DNA of 64,000 nucleotides. Source: Pomacea canaliculata. Its lineage: Eukaryota; Mollusca; Gastropoda; Architaenioglossa; Ampullariidae. Location: the NCBI RefSeq assembly GCF_003073045.1, contig NC_037590.1:34542327-34606326 (forward strand), given 5' to 3'. A program made the position numbers and the translations under genes. A model generated the notes under the pieces. It worked only from the letters and a program-made list of their open reading frames with translations, was not told where the DNA came from and did not search any database. Shown here in pieces: positions 36,600 through 48,621 of the stretch. Positions within the stretch are counted from its first letter, which is position 1. Each line of letters starts with the position of its first letter.

Positions 36600-37500
36600 A
36601 GCGATCAGTGTTTTTCGTCGTTTAAACAAGGATCGTTATTGACTTTCAAGGCCCACCATTGTCGATAATGGGTCATAACCCCGAAAGCTTTTTTCCCCAG
36701 GACATCAGTGAATGGCGTGTGTAGCGTGGAGCCTTCAACAGGTTGTAACACAATGAAAATCAGTGGAACCACTCAGTGCTGTGCGAGCGCAGAAAGGAGT
36801 GGGTGACAAAAGAAGGGCGGGTTATTTGTGTTCGGAAACCTCATTCCATGACAAAATGTTGGAAATTCCTTAAGATCAAAGCAAGTTAAGAAAAACATTG
36901 AACAGAAAAAGGATGAGTGGTTCTAAGCAGGAAACCACAGAATGTCATTTCTTTTCTGATACTTATATTAATGAGAGACTCGTGTCTCGGTAGTAACCCA
37001 CGACGAATTGTGTGAGGCAGTACAGTTGCGAGTACCTCTGTGTGTGTGTGTCAGTCATTACTACTGAAAAGGACAAAGATAAATAAAGGCTATGTACTAT
37101 TTATTCTGATAAAACTTACTGATTTCAAAATATGTTTGCATATTTCCGTTCTTTGCAAACTCTAGTCTATATCAGAAAGCTTTAAAATCTTGTTAGGCTT
37201 TGGAGTAGCACATTATGGGGGTAGCTGCTCAAAATTTACTCGATTCCTGAAAAATTCTGCCTAATCATTCAGAAGAGAGTTCGAAGTCCCTTCCCACTAA
37301 TATAGCCTTATGATCAGGGGAGTTAAGTATGAGAGTCCTAAGGACCAGCTCTCTCTTGCTGCCTTCCCTTGCTATACCTTCTACAGCAGGGGTGCGAGAC
37401 GCCCGGCTACAATTATACGGCCCGCAAACTCGTTTGATAGGGCCTGGCCAAGGCAACCGCTGGCAAGACTCGAAGTTCAGTGCATCTATGAACGTTTTCT
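36600..37500. repeat. Diverged duplication of 62030-63560
   Basis: Shared landmarks in the same order: gatcgttatt-tttcaagg (36632, and 62054/62147), tgaatggcgtgtgtag-g (36710, 62262), attgtgtgaggcagtac (37006, 63282), cattatgggggta/ca (37211, 63324) and aggggagttaagt (37315, 63496). This places it in an extended block of upstream DNA shared by paralogs C and F. Confidence 0.65.
37386..37460. mobile_element. Possible hAT-like terminus fragment
   Basis: CAGGGGTGCGAGACGCCCGGC followed by GGCCCGCAAACTCG resembles the end of a hAT-type element, but no matching right end was found. Confidence 0.3.
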
Positions 37501-38269
37501 CATAGTAACATAAATTTATACTATGTGAAACAAAGTAATAACTTAAATTTTGAGGGACAGACATGTCACGTCCATTACAAGATAGATACAGGTATGCTTC
37601 TCTTCGGCCGCCCCAACGTATACAGACGATTTTAGATAATTATGTATGCATGTGATCTTCACTCCAAGCAGGTGAGACGTAGCGTTTTCCGACCATATTG
37701 GTTTTTACAATGAACAAATAATCGTTGACATCGCTGTGTACCTCAGTGTACAGATCAAGCCTACAACATGATCCTTTTATGGATTTTGAAAGAATGAGCA
37801 AAGAAAAAAGCTTTGGCTGGTAAAAATTGGTTTGGTTTTATCAGTTTACGATCCTCTCTCCTTGACGTGTTTATTGTTGATGCAGCAGAAGTACCCGAGG
37901 ACATTGCTCCTACTTTTCTAAGGATCAAAGAACATGAGCGAAGACTTCAGAATGTAAAATTATTTATAAAATCAAACAGCAGTAAATTGATGTTCAAAAT
38001 ATTATTGAGAAATTATAAGGCATCATTTTATGAAACTGTAGATAACCAATTTTAAGGAAACAAATGTATACAGTTTTGAAAGAAATTTTGATCAGTATTA
38101 TTCTGGAATGAATTTCGTTGATGAATAATATTAAAAATATTACGGAGATCTCGAAGCAAACGATAAAAATACTAGTGAAATAGCAGATTCCACGCATGTC
38201 TTAAACACTAAAGTTAGGGATGGAAGAGGATCTGAATGTATTTGTCTGGCACATTAAGAATATCATCAG
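37501..38269. other. Unassigned spacer
   Basis: No gene or repeat recognised. An open plus-strand frame at 37813-38055 (80 codons) includes VDAAEVPEDIAPTF but matches nothing I know. Confidence 0.4.
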
Positions 38270-38324
38270 AGGGTCATCAATGTGTCAAACGCGTTCTTGG
38301 GAGTTTGCGAGAGCCTTATGTTGA

Positions 38325-38368
<44 letters not shown>

Positions 38369-38885
38369 AATAAAAATAAATAAAAAATAAAGCAAAGCTT
38401 GAGTAAGCTTTCTTTGTCATTTCATAGCTTTGACAGGTAAAGTGCGCGGTACTTGAAACAGAAATCTGGTTCATGTCAGATGTCAACGCCATTTACATCA
38501 AAATACGTTTCGTGCCTCTTGTAGGGTTGAATTTATAAGCTTCCTCCTTCCCAAGAAAAGTTCAGCTATTCCGAGGTCACTGACTAGACATGTTTGTGAC
38601 CTGCCAACACGCCAGATGATATTCAAAGTTTCAAACGCGTTCTTGGCTAAGTTCGTGAAATCCCTATGTTGCCCAAAAAAGATAAAGCAAAGATTGATAA
38701 AAGCTTTCTCTGTCATTTCATAGCTTTTGACTTACAATGTACGCGTTATTCAAAACAGACATTCAGTCAATGTCAAATGTCGAAGTCATTTACATTAATG
38801 AGTTTCGTGCGTCCTATAAGGTTGAGGCTATATAGGTTTCCTCTTTTGTAAGGAAAACTCGTTTATTCCGAGTTCACTGACAATA
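38270..38885 (+). repeat. Tandem duplication of about 300 bp with poly(A) tract
   Basis: Unit 1 (about 38270-38590) and unit 2 (about 38610-38885) share tcaaacgcgttcttgg, ctttgtcatttcatagctt, atttacat-aa-acgtttcgtgc and tattccgag-tcactgac. A poly(A)-rich run (38324-38366) is found only in unit 1. A third, dispersed copy lies at 52660-52900. Confidence 0.7.
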
Positions 38886-40140
38886 TATAATATGCATGCA
38901 TTTGTCAATACACACAGCGGCACACAGTTATTAGAAAATGATTTCGATTCAGCAAAATGTAGTCAAAGGTATCTAGGCAAACATATCTGTTGTGGAATTT
39001 CTGTTACCTATCGCACGCCTGGTTACTTCTTTAGATCTGTTAGGCTGTCCACACGAAGATACAATTTCACAGGCCAAGATGAATATTACCACACACGTGC
39101 CATACGCACATACAGTACTTATATAATCACACACAGGTTTTACGGGTCACGGCCGCTTAAGCAGCACAAAGCAAACATATCAGCACATGAACACCTGAGC
39201 TATGGTAAATTTACATTAATATCAAGATTTTTAAAATAAAAATACTAGCTTTCAGCTAACACCCAGGTTGAAGAAAATCAATCCAGGTCCTCACAAGCCT
39301 TGGATATATCGTAAATAGAATTAAGAATAACACACAGTAATTTGGTATCCAACGGAATCCACAGTCGCTTTACACCTCAGTTAAGTAAAAGATAAATATC
39401 TACACAGCAGTTAAGAGTTAGCGGATAGCCACACAGTTTCTCCAGGTAAGTAGACTGATTAAGATGATAGCACACAGCAGGAAATTTTCATTTAAGAAGG
39501 TAAAATTCACACAACAGTTTAGAATATGCGAACAACCACACAGTATCTACTCAAAGCAGGTTACTTTTCATAGCAGTTACATGAAGATAGGTACAAACCA
39601 CAAACTCATTTCTAATTCATGTCTGCCAACTCCCATCCATATTTATTTCTTTTCCCTCTCTACCTTCATCAATCCCCATTACATTTCAAATTCTGTTTAT
39701 ACGCTGTCAGCTGAAGTAGAAAACTATCCCCACTTTCCCACATTCTAATTACACCGCGGTATTGACCTTGCCGGACCTGCTAGGTGTGAAGTCTTTGAAA
39801 AAAACCAACAGGGTCAGCAGACTAAAGATTTCATTCTCTCGACCCTCTACCCTCAACAAAAATGAATAACTCATTGTACCACCAGCAGTCCCTCTACATA
39901 CCCGCCACAATGGAAAAACATTTAAACTGCATTTGCTATTATGTCGCGGCACACCCGTCCGTGACACCTCTCACCCCACCTCCCAAACAGCCAACAGGTT
40001 TGGAAAAGGCGAGTATGGTGATACATACTGTAACAAAGGGACCAGAGAGTCGAGGAGTTTCAAGATCTAGAAACCGTAGGCCAGCAACGGACGTGGTGTC
40101 AATGTCGTTGTTAGCGAGAAATCGAGAAACTGTGATGTCA
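38886..40140. other. Spacer with degenerate cacacag-rich repeats
   Basis: From 38910 to about 39560 the motif cacacag recurs irregularly (for example 39327, 39402, 39432, 39471, 39536), which keeps some frames open without protein character. No gene is recognised. Confidence 0.45.
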
Positions 40141-40345
40141 TTTGAATTAATTACTATGTACTACGAATTCCAGATCAGCTCCATTCGCCATACTCTGTCC
40201 ATCTCAACCACCAAAATTCTCTTCTGCTCATTTTTTCTGTCTAAACTAGACTACTGCAACTCTCTTCTTAGTGCCTGTCACATTATCAGTGAAACATTCA
40301 CTGAGCTACAAGACCAGCTAAATAACTTCTGTCTTGATTAATTTA
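40141..40345 (+). mobile_element. LINE fragment (CR1/L2-like reverse transcriptase, C-terminal part)
   Basis: The frame reads ISSIRHTLSISTTKILFCSF then SKLDYCNSLLSACHIISE and LQ, matching the conserved region IRHxLSxxATKTLVCSFVLSRLDYCNSLL of CR1/L2-type LINEs. It is truncated at both sides and ends in a stop soon after. Confidence 0.75.
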
Positions 40346-41479
40346 CTCTGGATTCATAAAAGTAAACTTAGAAAAAGTAATCTAGTAGTTTTTTTTCGTA
40401 AGGGTGGGATTTTAGGGGCAAAGGGAATCTGATCTTATTAAGGTATTGCAATGCCAGTTGTTAATGTATAGGAATATTTGGGATCTTAGTTTTCAACAAA
40501 GCTGTCTTTATGCTGCTTTTGAAGACTTAAGAGGCAGAGAAAAGGAAGTCTTTAAGTCTGCCATGCACAATTTACAATAATACGTGTATAATAATACTAA
40601 ACCTACAATAACACTTGTCTTAAAACGTTGTACAAATATTTAATACACCTGCAACTTTCTTACAGTATGATGCAGAGCTCTGAGGGCTACACAATATTTG
40701 TGGTTGCTTTAGTTGACCTGTTTTGAGTTTCAGCGATCTGATTTTTGCAGACTTTTTGGTTACAACTTCTGTTGTCCCATCGACTGTCAGCCTCATCTTT
40801 CTCCCCATAACGGTTTCTTAGCGCAATTCGAGGGTGAGAAGGTCACACAGTTGGTGAAGTCTGCTCTATCCTCTCAGCTTCAGTCTCGTTGATCCTAGTT
40901 ATCTACGGATGACTTTATCAGACACAGCCTTATTTACAAGTCCAAATTGATGTGTTTTTAGCACAACTTGATATTGACTTACTTTGTAGATCGTCACTAT
41001 AAATTCTTTGAACAGATGCTACATCTCTCCATATACCCAGTCTAGCAATTGCTGATTTGGTGCTCTTGTAAGGAAGCCCTAATAATCTGTGAGATTATTC
41101 TTTCCTGTGGAGGTTTATAGAGGTGTTTCAACAATTCATAACCGGATAGAGACTATATTTGAACACCTGTATATTTGTGACTCATTATGGATGGTGGCAA
41201 TTTGATCGTGTTGTAAATATTGTATCGCTGGATTTGTACTTCTTCCCTTCTGATGGCTTGTGAGTTCATTCGATATTACGGTTTTCAGAGAAACATTTGC
41301 CAGCTACTCTACAAGCAGCAAAATCAAAATGACTCGTGGCTATTGGTCCATTCTAAGACTGGCACTGTTGTGTGAAAAATAGCACTTGCAGTTTTATTAA
41401 CAGCTTTTCAACTTGATTGGGCAAGCTAGTGGCAACTACGGTTAACGTATTATTCATCATAACATTGGTAATTCTATAG
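40346..41479. other. Unassigned spacer
   Basis: Nothing recognised. It lies between a LINE coding fragment and a LINE 3' tail on the same strand and may include decayed LINE or unrelated DNA. Confidence 0.35.
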
Positions 41480-41625
41480 ACTTAACGTTTGTATTCTATG
41501 TGGTGTGCGTCTGTGTCTGTGTTCTTCTTATTATTCTGTGTGTTTATAGTTCTTGTCAAGTGCTTAGAACTAACCTTTCGTGGTGGAATAAAGTGCGATA
41601 TAAATTATTTTTTATTATTATTAGC
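41480..41625 (+). mobile_element. LINE 3' tail (CR1/L2-like)
   Basis: The sequence aagtgcttagaac, followed by aaagtgcgatataaatta and (ATT)n, is the typical 3' end of CR1/L2-type LINEs. Similar tails are at 57768-57998 and after 54135. Confidence 0.6.
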
Positions 41626-43053
41626 AGTTGCTTCAACTTTCGATGATGAGACTGCCTCATGGAGTGTAAAAGATAAAATAGGTGTATAGATATAACATAA
41701 TAGAAGGGAGTTGGTTTTGTTTGAATGAGCCAATATGCTGAAAATATAAATAAATTTACTAAGAAATTGAAAGCTAGGCTAACGGTGAACAGGTGTCAAG
41801 AATAGAATCTTAATAATAAATGTAATGGCAGATGTTTCTTTTTCTTGTACATATTATACTTTGCATAGCTAATCTGGTTTTGAACTTAAGTTTCATCTGC
41901 AAGATACTGTATTAAAATTTAGAACGAGTGTGTCAAATTTGGGTGTTCATGATTTTGTATCGCAAACAAAATACTTTGCAGGACTTAATGTGCTCCTTAT
42001 CGGTGGAAGCTGAAGATTTTTCACCTAGGTCCGGTTTCTGGTTTGTGCACAATGTACAACTTAGTACAATGCGGTAAAACTTCTTGCACAAGCAAATATG
42101 ATCCACCATTTTCTGTTGTCTACAGGATTTCTTTTCACAAATATATACTTTTATTTTGACTCCAAAGACTTGCTGAATGATGGAGTACTGTGTTAGTTTA
42201 GTTCTTAATCAGATCGCACGTCAAGTTTTTTTTCCTTTTCACGATTTATCTTCTTTTCTTACCTTTCATTTTGGTTGGCTTCTTCAATTTCACCCTATTA
42301 TTATTATTATTGTTATCGTTGTTGTTATGGTTGTTGTTGTTATGGTTGTTGTTATGGTTGTTGTTATGATTGTTGTTGTTATTGTTAAAAAATGGCTCGG
42401 TGTTGTGGCTACGCACAAGTAGGCCAATCCTTCAAGAAAACACAACACCAGAATAGAATTTTTGGTATAAACAAAGCTGATTATTTATTTTCTCAAACAG
42501 CTGGTGGAGTGATGTTGAAAATGTTCAGGAACACTCCATTAGTCCACAGGAATCGCAGAATCAGGTTTAGAGACCATTGGAGACTTGACTGACTCTCAAC
42601 CGAACTTGAAAAAATGAATTTGACAGAGTTTTCCCGAAATCTCTAACCCCGACTACTTATTTTCCTATCCATCGAACTTTCTAGACCCTGTTGTCTCTCA
42701 CGCACGCCGTGGTCACGTTCGTCGGTTCAGTCTAGTTACACGTCGCACGTGAAGATGTAAGGGTGGATATGTTTTTGTTTGCTCGTGCGACAGCTGTTTG
42801 TGCACGTGCGTGCCTGTGCATGTTCTAGTATGTTCATGTGTGCATCCTTCCTGCCTGATCTAGAACCCACACGCTTCAAATATCCAGTGCAATGAGTCAT
42901 ACAACAAAAGCCTAAAGAATAAAGGAATACAATGCATAAAAAAATTAAACGCATAAAATATCTTATTTACTGCTAACAAACTACTAGGGTGTTACATATG
43001 TGTTCTGTTCTCCACTGCAGTCGTATGTCGGTGACATCAGAAAGGACACAAGG
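41626..43053. other. Spacer downstream of paralog D with a microsatellite
   Basis: A (TTG/TTA)n microsatellite at 42295-42385 produces a poly-Val/Ile frame. The rest is unassigned. Confidence 0.5.
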
Positions 43054-44723
43054 TTACAGTCCGAAGGTTTGGTAAGCAGCGAGTAGCGGGCCCACGAGGG
43101 CGGTAAGTAAGCTGACAGACAGCGATGTGGAGCCTGACAGATCTGGAAATCAGTCAAACATTGTTATGCACTACTAAAACGTGGTCAGTGTTTATTTTTT
43201 CTGTTGCATATAAAATTTATTTTATATTAAATGTGAGCTTTTGCCGGATACTAGCGGTAAACCTATCGCTATTTATTTAAACACTCCGAACAAATTCTAA
43301 TCAGTGTCCCTGTCGAGTCCCTGAAACCCCTTTTCGAAGTCACTCATTAGGGATACTTCAGTTTTTCAGTGTTAGTTACATACACTCATCACCAGGCCCG
43401 TTCTTAGCCCCCGCGGGGCCCGAGGCAAAGGGCATGTGCGGGGCCCTCACGCCACGGCTGACTACACTTCCATATGCCTAGTTACCATATCAATCAAAAG
43501 CGCGGGGCCCTAGGCAGATGCCTCGTCCGCCTGCCCCTAAGCACGGCCCTGCTCATCACACTTCTAAAGTAGATGAACCAGCAAAAGAATTACAAGAACA
43601 ATGATTTTAAAAGTTCTTTTTTACCAGGATTTGAAGTTTTTAGTCTATAAGTTTGTTCATTTCTATTTTACATAATACCATCCAGTTGTGAACACCTATG
43701 CAGCTAGAACATGTTAGAAATCAAGGACTTACCGCATTCAGAGCCCAAATTGGCCTGTAATTCTTGGATCTTAACAGTTACATCCCAGCCGCAGGACTTC
43801 AGACAATACAGGTATGTCTGAGCGTTTCTGTAACATATGTTCGCTGACATGAACTATGAATGTGTAAGTTGAGTGTGTTAAATTAGCTTAAAGAAAGTAT
43901 TTCTAGAGAGTGGTATCTGTATCTATTGCGTTTCTAGACACTTATCAGTTGAAAGTGGGTTGCTGCTTGTTATCTGAAACTTTTATTAAGACAATTACAG
44001 TTTCTAAGAAATATTATCTCTCCTGCACATCTATTTAAAGAGAAAAATAAACGTGCAGGGAGACTAGAATATCATTCTGAAAGCGGACAAAGAACGAAAA
44101 ATGGAGTAAAATATTTGATTTCTTCAGCATGACCAGCTTTGACACTTCCCAACATACTTGCATATCTCAGTGGCGGTTTTTACGGTTTGTGCAACCCTGA
44201 GCCATTCATCCACACAGGGTTCTTCGCAACTAGCACTGTTCACCAAGCCTACGACAAAGGCTGAAATTAAAAGAGCATTAAATGATTAAAAAAAATTAAT
44301 TCCAAATGAAAACTCTTTTAAGATATGAACGTTTACTCTGCATGTCTACTGAACTTGTCAATAAGAAACGATTTGAATGAAGTATTTTGTTAGTAATTTC
44401 ATGTTTCTGTCTTGTTTTCTTATGACAACAGACTTTCATTTTTTCAATTACAACCTGTTGTTTGACAAAGATAGTTGGTCTTCTCAGTTTTAATTGTCAC
44501 TGCAAAATTTTTTTTAGTGAAAACAAAAGTAGCAAAATAACTTAAATACTTTCTTCTAACAGTAAGATTTTATTCAAGACAGCTTACTTAAACGCATTGC
44601 TCCTTAAGAGTAAAAAGTCTATAAATGAGACAAGAATGTCCATAAAATATAAACAGAACGACGAGAGAAGAGAATTGTAAGATACTTACCAGAAAAAAAG
44701 CAGAACCCCAATGCGTACTTCAT
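43054..44723 (-). CDS. Six-cysteine GPI-anchored-type secreted protein, paralog D (divergent)
   Basis: Exons 44690-44723, 44158-44260, 43733-43827 and 43054-43142; 321 nt, 106 aa. The signal peptide is MKYALGFCFFSAFVVGLVNS. The mature domain starts ASCEEPC and has spacing 3, 17, 8, 3, 18, four residues shorter in exon 3 than the others. The C-terminus is DLSGSTSLSVSLLTALVG then PLLAAYQTFGL, again a GPI-type signal. The exon 2 donor is the good GTATGT. D has the same exon phases but is the most diverged member and has no second exon 1. A MITE sits in intron 3 and a SINE-like element in the promoter. Function unknown. Confidence 0.85.
43393..43551. mobile_element. hAT-like MITE in intron 3 of paralog D (159 bp)
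   Basis: Ends CAGGCCCGTTCTTAG and CTAAGCACGGCCCTG are inverted repeats. A perfect 8-bp target duplication, ctcatcac, flanks it (43385-43392 and 43552-43559). It has a GC-rich palindromic interior and no coding capacity. Confidence 0.92.
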
Positions 44724-44824
44724 GATTTACTATTAAAACGTGTAGACAGACCAAACAATACTTTTGAAAGGGAGGCTAAGTTTCAGTCCTGATTGTTTAC
44801 ACTTGTCACTCTAGACCCTGTCTT

Positions 44825-45014
44825 TCTTGGTTGGTTGGTTGCTTGGCTTATTAGGAAAGTAGGAAAGAAAACCAGAGAACATGGGGAAACCTCGATTGCT
44901 AACCCTGTGAACAGGTATGATATATAGAAAGTATCCAGAGACGAGATCTGAACCAGGATCTTTACGTAGCAGCGGTAAAAAGCGAATGTCAACCACTACA
45001 CTACAGAGAGATCT
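44825..45014 (-). mobile_element. tRNA-derived SINE-like element in the promoter of paralog D
   Basis: On the minus strand the head resembles a tRNA: an A-box-like TGTAGTGTAGTGGTT, an anticodon-loop-like CTTTTTAC and a B-box-like GGTTCAGATCT. A body of about 110 bp and a (CCAA)n tail (44827-44840) follow. Acceptor and T stems do not pair well, so it is not a working tRNA. Removing it would bring the CCAAT box (45058-45062) to about 145 bp from the ATG, as in the other paralogs (155-176 bp). Confidence 0.5.
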
Positions 45015-45264
45015 CCATGTCCTGGTTTAACATCGAAGTCAGGTGAGAGTCAATCTGATTGGTTGCTATGCATGACGTACTTTCCGCCATTGGCTATATT
45101 TTGTAATGTCAGTCATTACCCTGTAGATGGCTAGGAATATGATGTTTCAGAAGTTCTTTTGAAAATAAGGGACCAGTAGTTTTATGCCAGAGCGAGATGT
45201 CTCGTCAGGATCAAGTATAATGCACTGCAAAAGTGTACACTAACTTGTAACATTCGGGGTACAA

Positions 45265-45435
45265 AGTCTGTCCCCGGGTAGATGTGCAGGGGGTCCACAC
45301 GCATGACCCTGAGTGGCGTCGACCTGTTTGCCTTGAAAAGCCGGTGGACGTGTTTGTTCCTGCTGTGACTTTGCCGCCTGACCTTACTTTACACTCCACA
45401 GACTTGTTCGAAACAGGAAGTTCTAGACCATGTCT
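45265..45435 (+). repeat. Dispersed repeat, copy 1 (other copy 54265-54425)
   Basis: Shares cgcac/acacgcat-a, gagtggcgt-gacctg-ttg-cttgaaaa, and the ending gaa-aggaagttctagacca with 54265-54425. Family not recognised. Confidence 0.6.
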
Positions 45436-48400
45436 TTGTTGGCCAAACCTAAAGATTTCCAATTTACACGCGAAGGACATCTTGTCGCGCATGAAAGTAT
45501 TTTAGTAACAACTTCAGGACTTTGCAGGTACAAACATGTCAGACATCTAATATCGTAGATCAAGGGAGGGAGTGAAGGTGTCCTAATGTTGTGGATAAAT
45601 TTTACTGAGAGACTGGACTGTTCAATGAAAGAAATGAATTAGGTTAAAGCCAAGGGAGTTTGTAATTTTCATTAACCCTCGCGAGGTTCAAAATTTGCTA
45701 TAAGTGTTTTTTTATGTCATTTGTGTATCACTTCCTGTCCCCCAGATTGTATTTATCATACTGCCCGGCGTGATGACACTGTGGGTTTGGTATATGTTTA
45801 CAGAGTACTCTCAACATAATGAGATAATGTTAGGAGGGTGTTGGTTTAAGTCATTCGTGCTTGAAATTTATATGTCAAGACCTGAACTTAAATAAAAACA
45901 GTCAGATTACGTAGATGTATGTAGTGAGTGCAGCTTAGGGACACCTGTTAATGATATTACTTACCTCAAAGAGAATTTATGTGTAATATCTCTATCAGTC
46001 ATAAAGGGGCTAGCTGTTAAAGACCAGGAATGTGGTACCCAATCTCCTCGAGTGCAGAAGTGAAGTGTTGGTGATGGTGATGGTGGTGTCAAGATGCATG
46101 TGAAGACGGGCATTCATGCGAAGGAGAAGAGACTTTGGTTTCTGCAGGATGTGTGAGATGCTGACGTACATGCAGTTTAGTAAAGTTTGTGGTGTATCAG
46201 TGACTCTTGTGGTGGCGGTAACAAGTGTGCGATTTGAATAGTGTAATTTTTTAAATACAACAACTATTTGGTTTAAGAGTCAAAGTCGAAATATTCTACA
46301 GCATCTGTCGTGGTCTGAAATGGTCTATCCATTATATTATCTCATTAAGATTTCTGTAGAAAAACTCTGAGAATATGAGCAACATTATTTCGTTTGACTT
46401 CAAGCTAGATTGACTCAATGTCGTATATTTCGAGGTGATGTAGGCACTTAGTATTGATGGACGAACTAATGTCCGTAACCAATCCGGTTTCAAGCCTGGG
46501 TGTCATCGTTCTAATGTGTAATAAGAAATTTAGATGATATCTCAGTGTAGCTCGAGTAGCTTCTAATACTCCAAACATGTGAAGGGGAGTTCCAGACTTG
46601 GATTGTTTCTAATTCAGAGAGTTTGTTTATACAACAGTTTCTATTCAGGTGTCCTATACGAAGCTCATCCTCAGTCGGCCATTTGTTTTGAAGAGTAATT
46701 ATTAGGCATGTTTAGATTGTACTTGAATATTCAAGAAAGTAAATGAAATTACAGGATAAAGAGAAAAAGATAAGGATAATCTATGAAATATAAACTACGA
46801 AATGAATGCAACCAACAAGTAGTAAACAAAAATGTGAAATATAACAAAATACAGTTTTAAGTAGTCGTAAGTATTGTGCTGTCTGATAATTACCTACAGG
46901 TGTGTACTTAATGATGGATGACATCGTGGCATTGCAGCACTGGTAAGGCCATTAAAGAATGAACGTTTAACGAGGTTATCAATCACAGCCTGTTGCCATA
47001 CGTTAGTATCCTTACAGACGTATATATGGATATTATTCGTGGTAGCATGTTATGCTTTGGACAGGTGTACCAACAGAAGCCCTGGTGCTGTTCAGAGGAC
47101 CATTGCGCTTTGAGACCCTTGGACTTGTGTTGTCCGGCGTAACGTTAGTACAGCACGAAGTGCCAGCCTGCAGAGTAGCGCCGAACATTTTAAACTGTTT
47201 TTTAGATAGGGTCAATGGTAGGGATAATTATTTCAGCATAACCATCTTCATTAATGTGCATAATACTATAGGAGACCTCGTAGTAACTGCCCATGTCAAG
47301 TGTGGCGGCTGCCACATGTCACTTAGGTAGCGAACATGATGCAGGACCTCTTATCATAAATGGAATACAAGAGGAGATGGAATTAAAGAGGATATGGATT
47401 AGGAAGTGTTCATCATGGTAGGGCAGGATTTTTATTAGTCATTGTGATCAAACGTATAGCTTGGTATGAGTGAAAATTGTGAAAGGTTTAAATTGCAGTG
47501 CAGTGCCTGTGAATCGCCACGTCACTAAATCCCAACCCCGCCCACAAACACTCAAAGGGTCGGGTTAATATCTGGAAGGGAAAATGAAAGCAACAACAAT
47601 ACTATGCAAAGAAGTGCTTCCTTTGCTTTTTCAATAAAGACAATATATACATATACACAAAGGGTTTATTTAGAAAAATGTTTTTGTTTATTTTTAAACG
47701 AGAACAATGATGACAAGAGAGGATCACTAAAGAAAGCGCCATGAATAAAACTAAAGATCATTCTTAACCGAACGATAAGTGCAGAAAAATAATTTACATG
47801 ACGGTTTATACAAACATCTTGGTTAAACTTTATCCCTACTTTCCCAAAGGTTAAAACCGGTCTTAATGAACTTAACACACTCCAGTTTGTTAGGCTAGCA
47901 TTTTGTCAGTATTTGTTTGGTTACTTTTTCCGCTCCATGCACTTGGAACAAATGGTGAGAACAGTATACCTCGTCTACTGTGTGATGATGGTGCAACCTT
48001 CTGTTTGAAACAAGGAATCATTCATTACGATGGTGGTAAGCTATTTAGATTCTATATTTATGTAAATAGTTTTAAGCGAAAACAACTATATAGACCGATA
48101 CTCAAAATCAGCTAAGTATCAGGATATTAAAACCACAATTCTAAGCCCTAAAATCCATATTATTAAACAGAAGTTAATGGTAAGTCAAGATATGGTCTTA
48201 ATTTAACAAATATAACTCATAAAAGTATAAATCAACAAACTGTAAACAGTAAGGTAGGGTAACAGAGCAAACACTATCAAACAGGACCAACAGTATGAGC
48301 AATAAAGAAAAATATAGTATCAAGAACTAAATTGTAGTTTGGAATATCTTAGTCTATCATGGTGCTAGTGTGTTCGCAAAGCTTAGTTTGTCCTTTATCG

Positions 48401-48621
48401 TTAGGGTCAAGTCTTCAACAAGTAACCAGTGACAAATCCCCAACTTGATGTATATCTCAATAAGTGTATTCAGTTAATACGTTAAAAAACGCGAACGAAG
48501 TGATACTTAATTTAATATCAACTGTTAATATTTTTAACATGCGGCCATGAAATAACATGATTTCATCTGACAGCTTAGCCATTAGAGAACAAGTTTATTT
48601 GTGTCCCTCACCTACAGAGGA
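45436..48621. other. Spacer between paralogs D and E
   Basis: No gene is recognised. Frames at 47033-47330 on both strands are open for 60-92 codons but match no family I know. AT-rich sequence dominates from 46700 to 48600. Confidence 0.45.

Noticed and set aside
39862-40140. N-terminal part of the 159-codon frame ending at 40341
   Set aside because: Only the last third resembles a LINE; the first part has no recognisable protein character.
42177-42422. Frame with Ile/Val/Met runs
   Set aside because: Translation of a (TTG/TTA)n microsatellite.
47033-47330. Overlapping open frames on both strands (60 and 92 codons)
   Set aside because: No family match and no splice context; open frames on both strands argue for chance.
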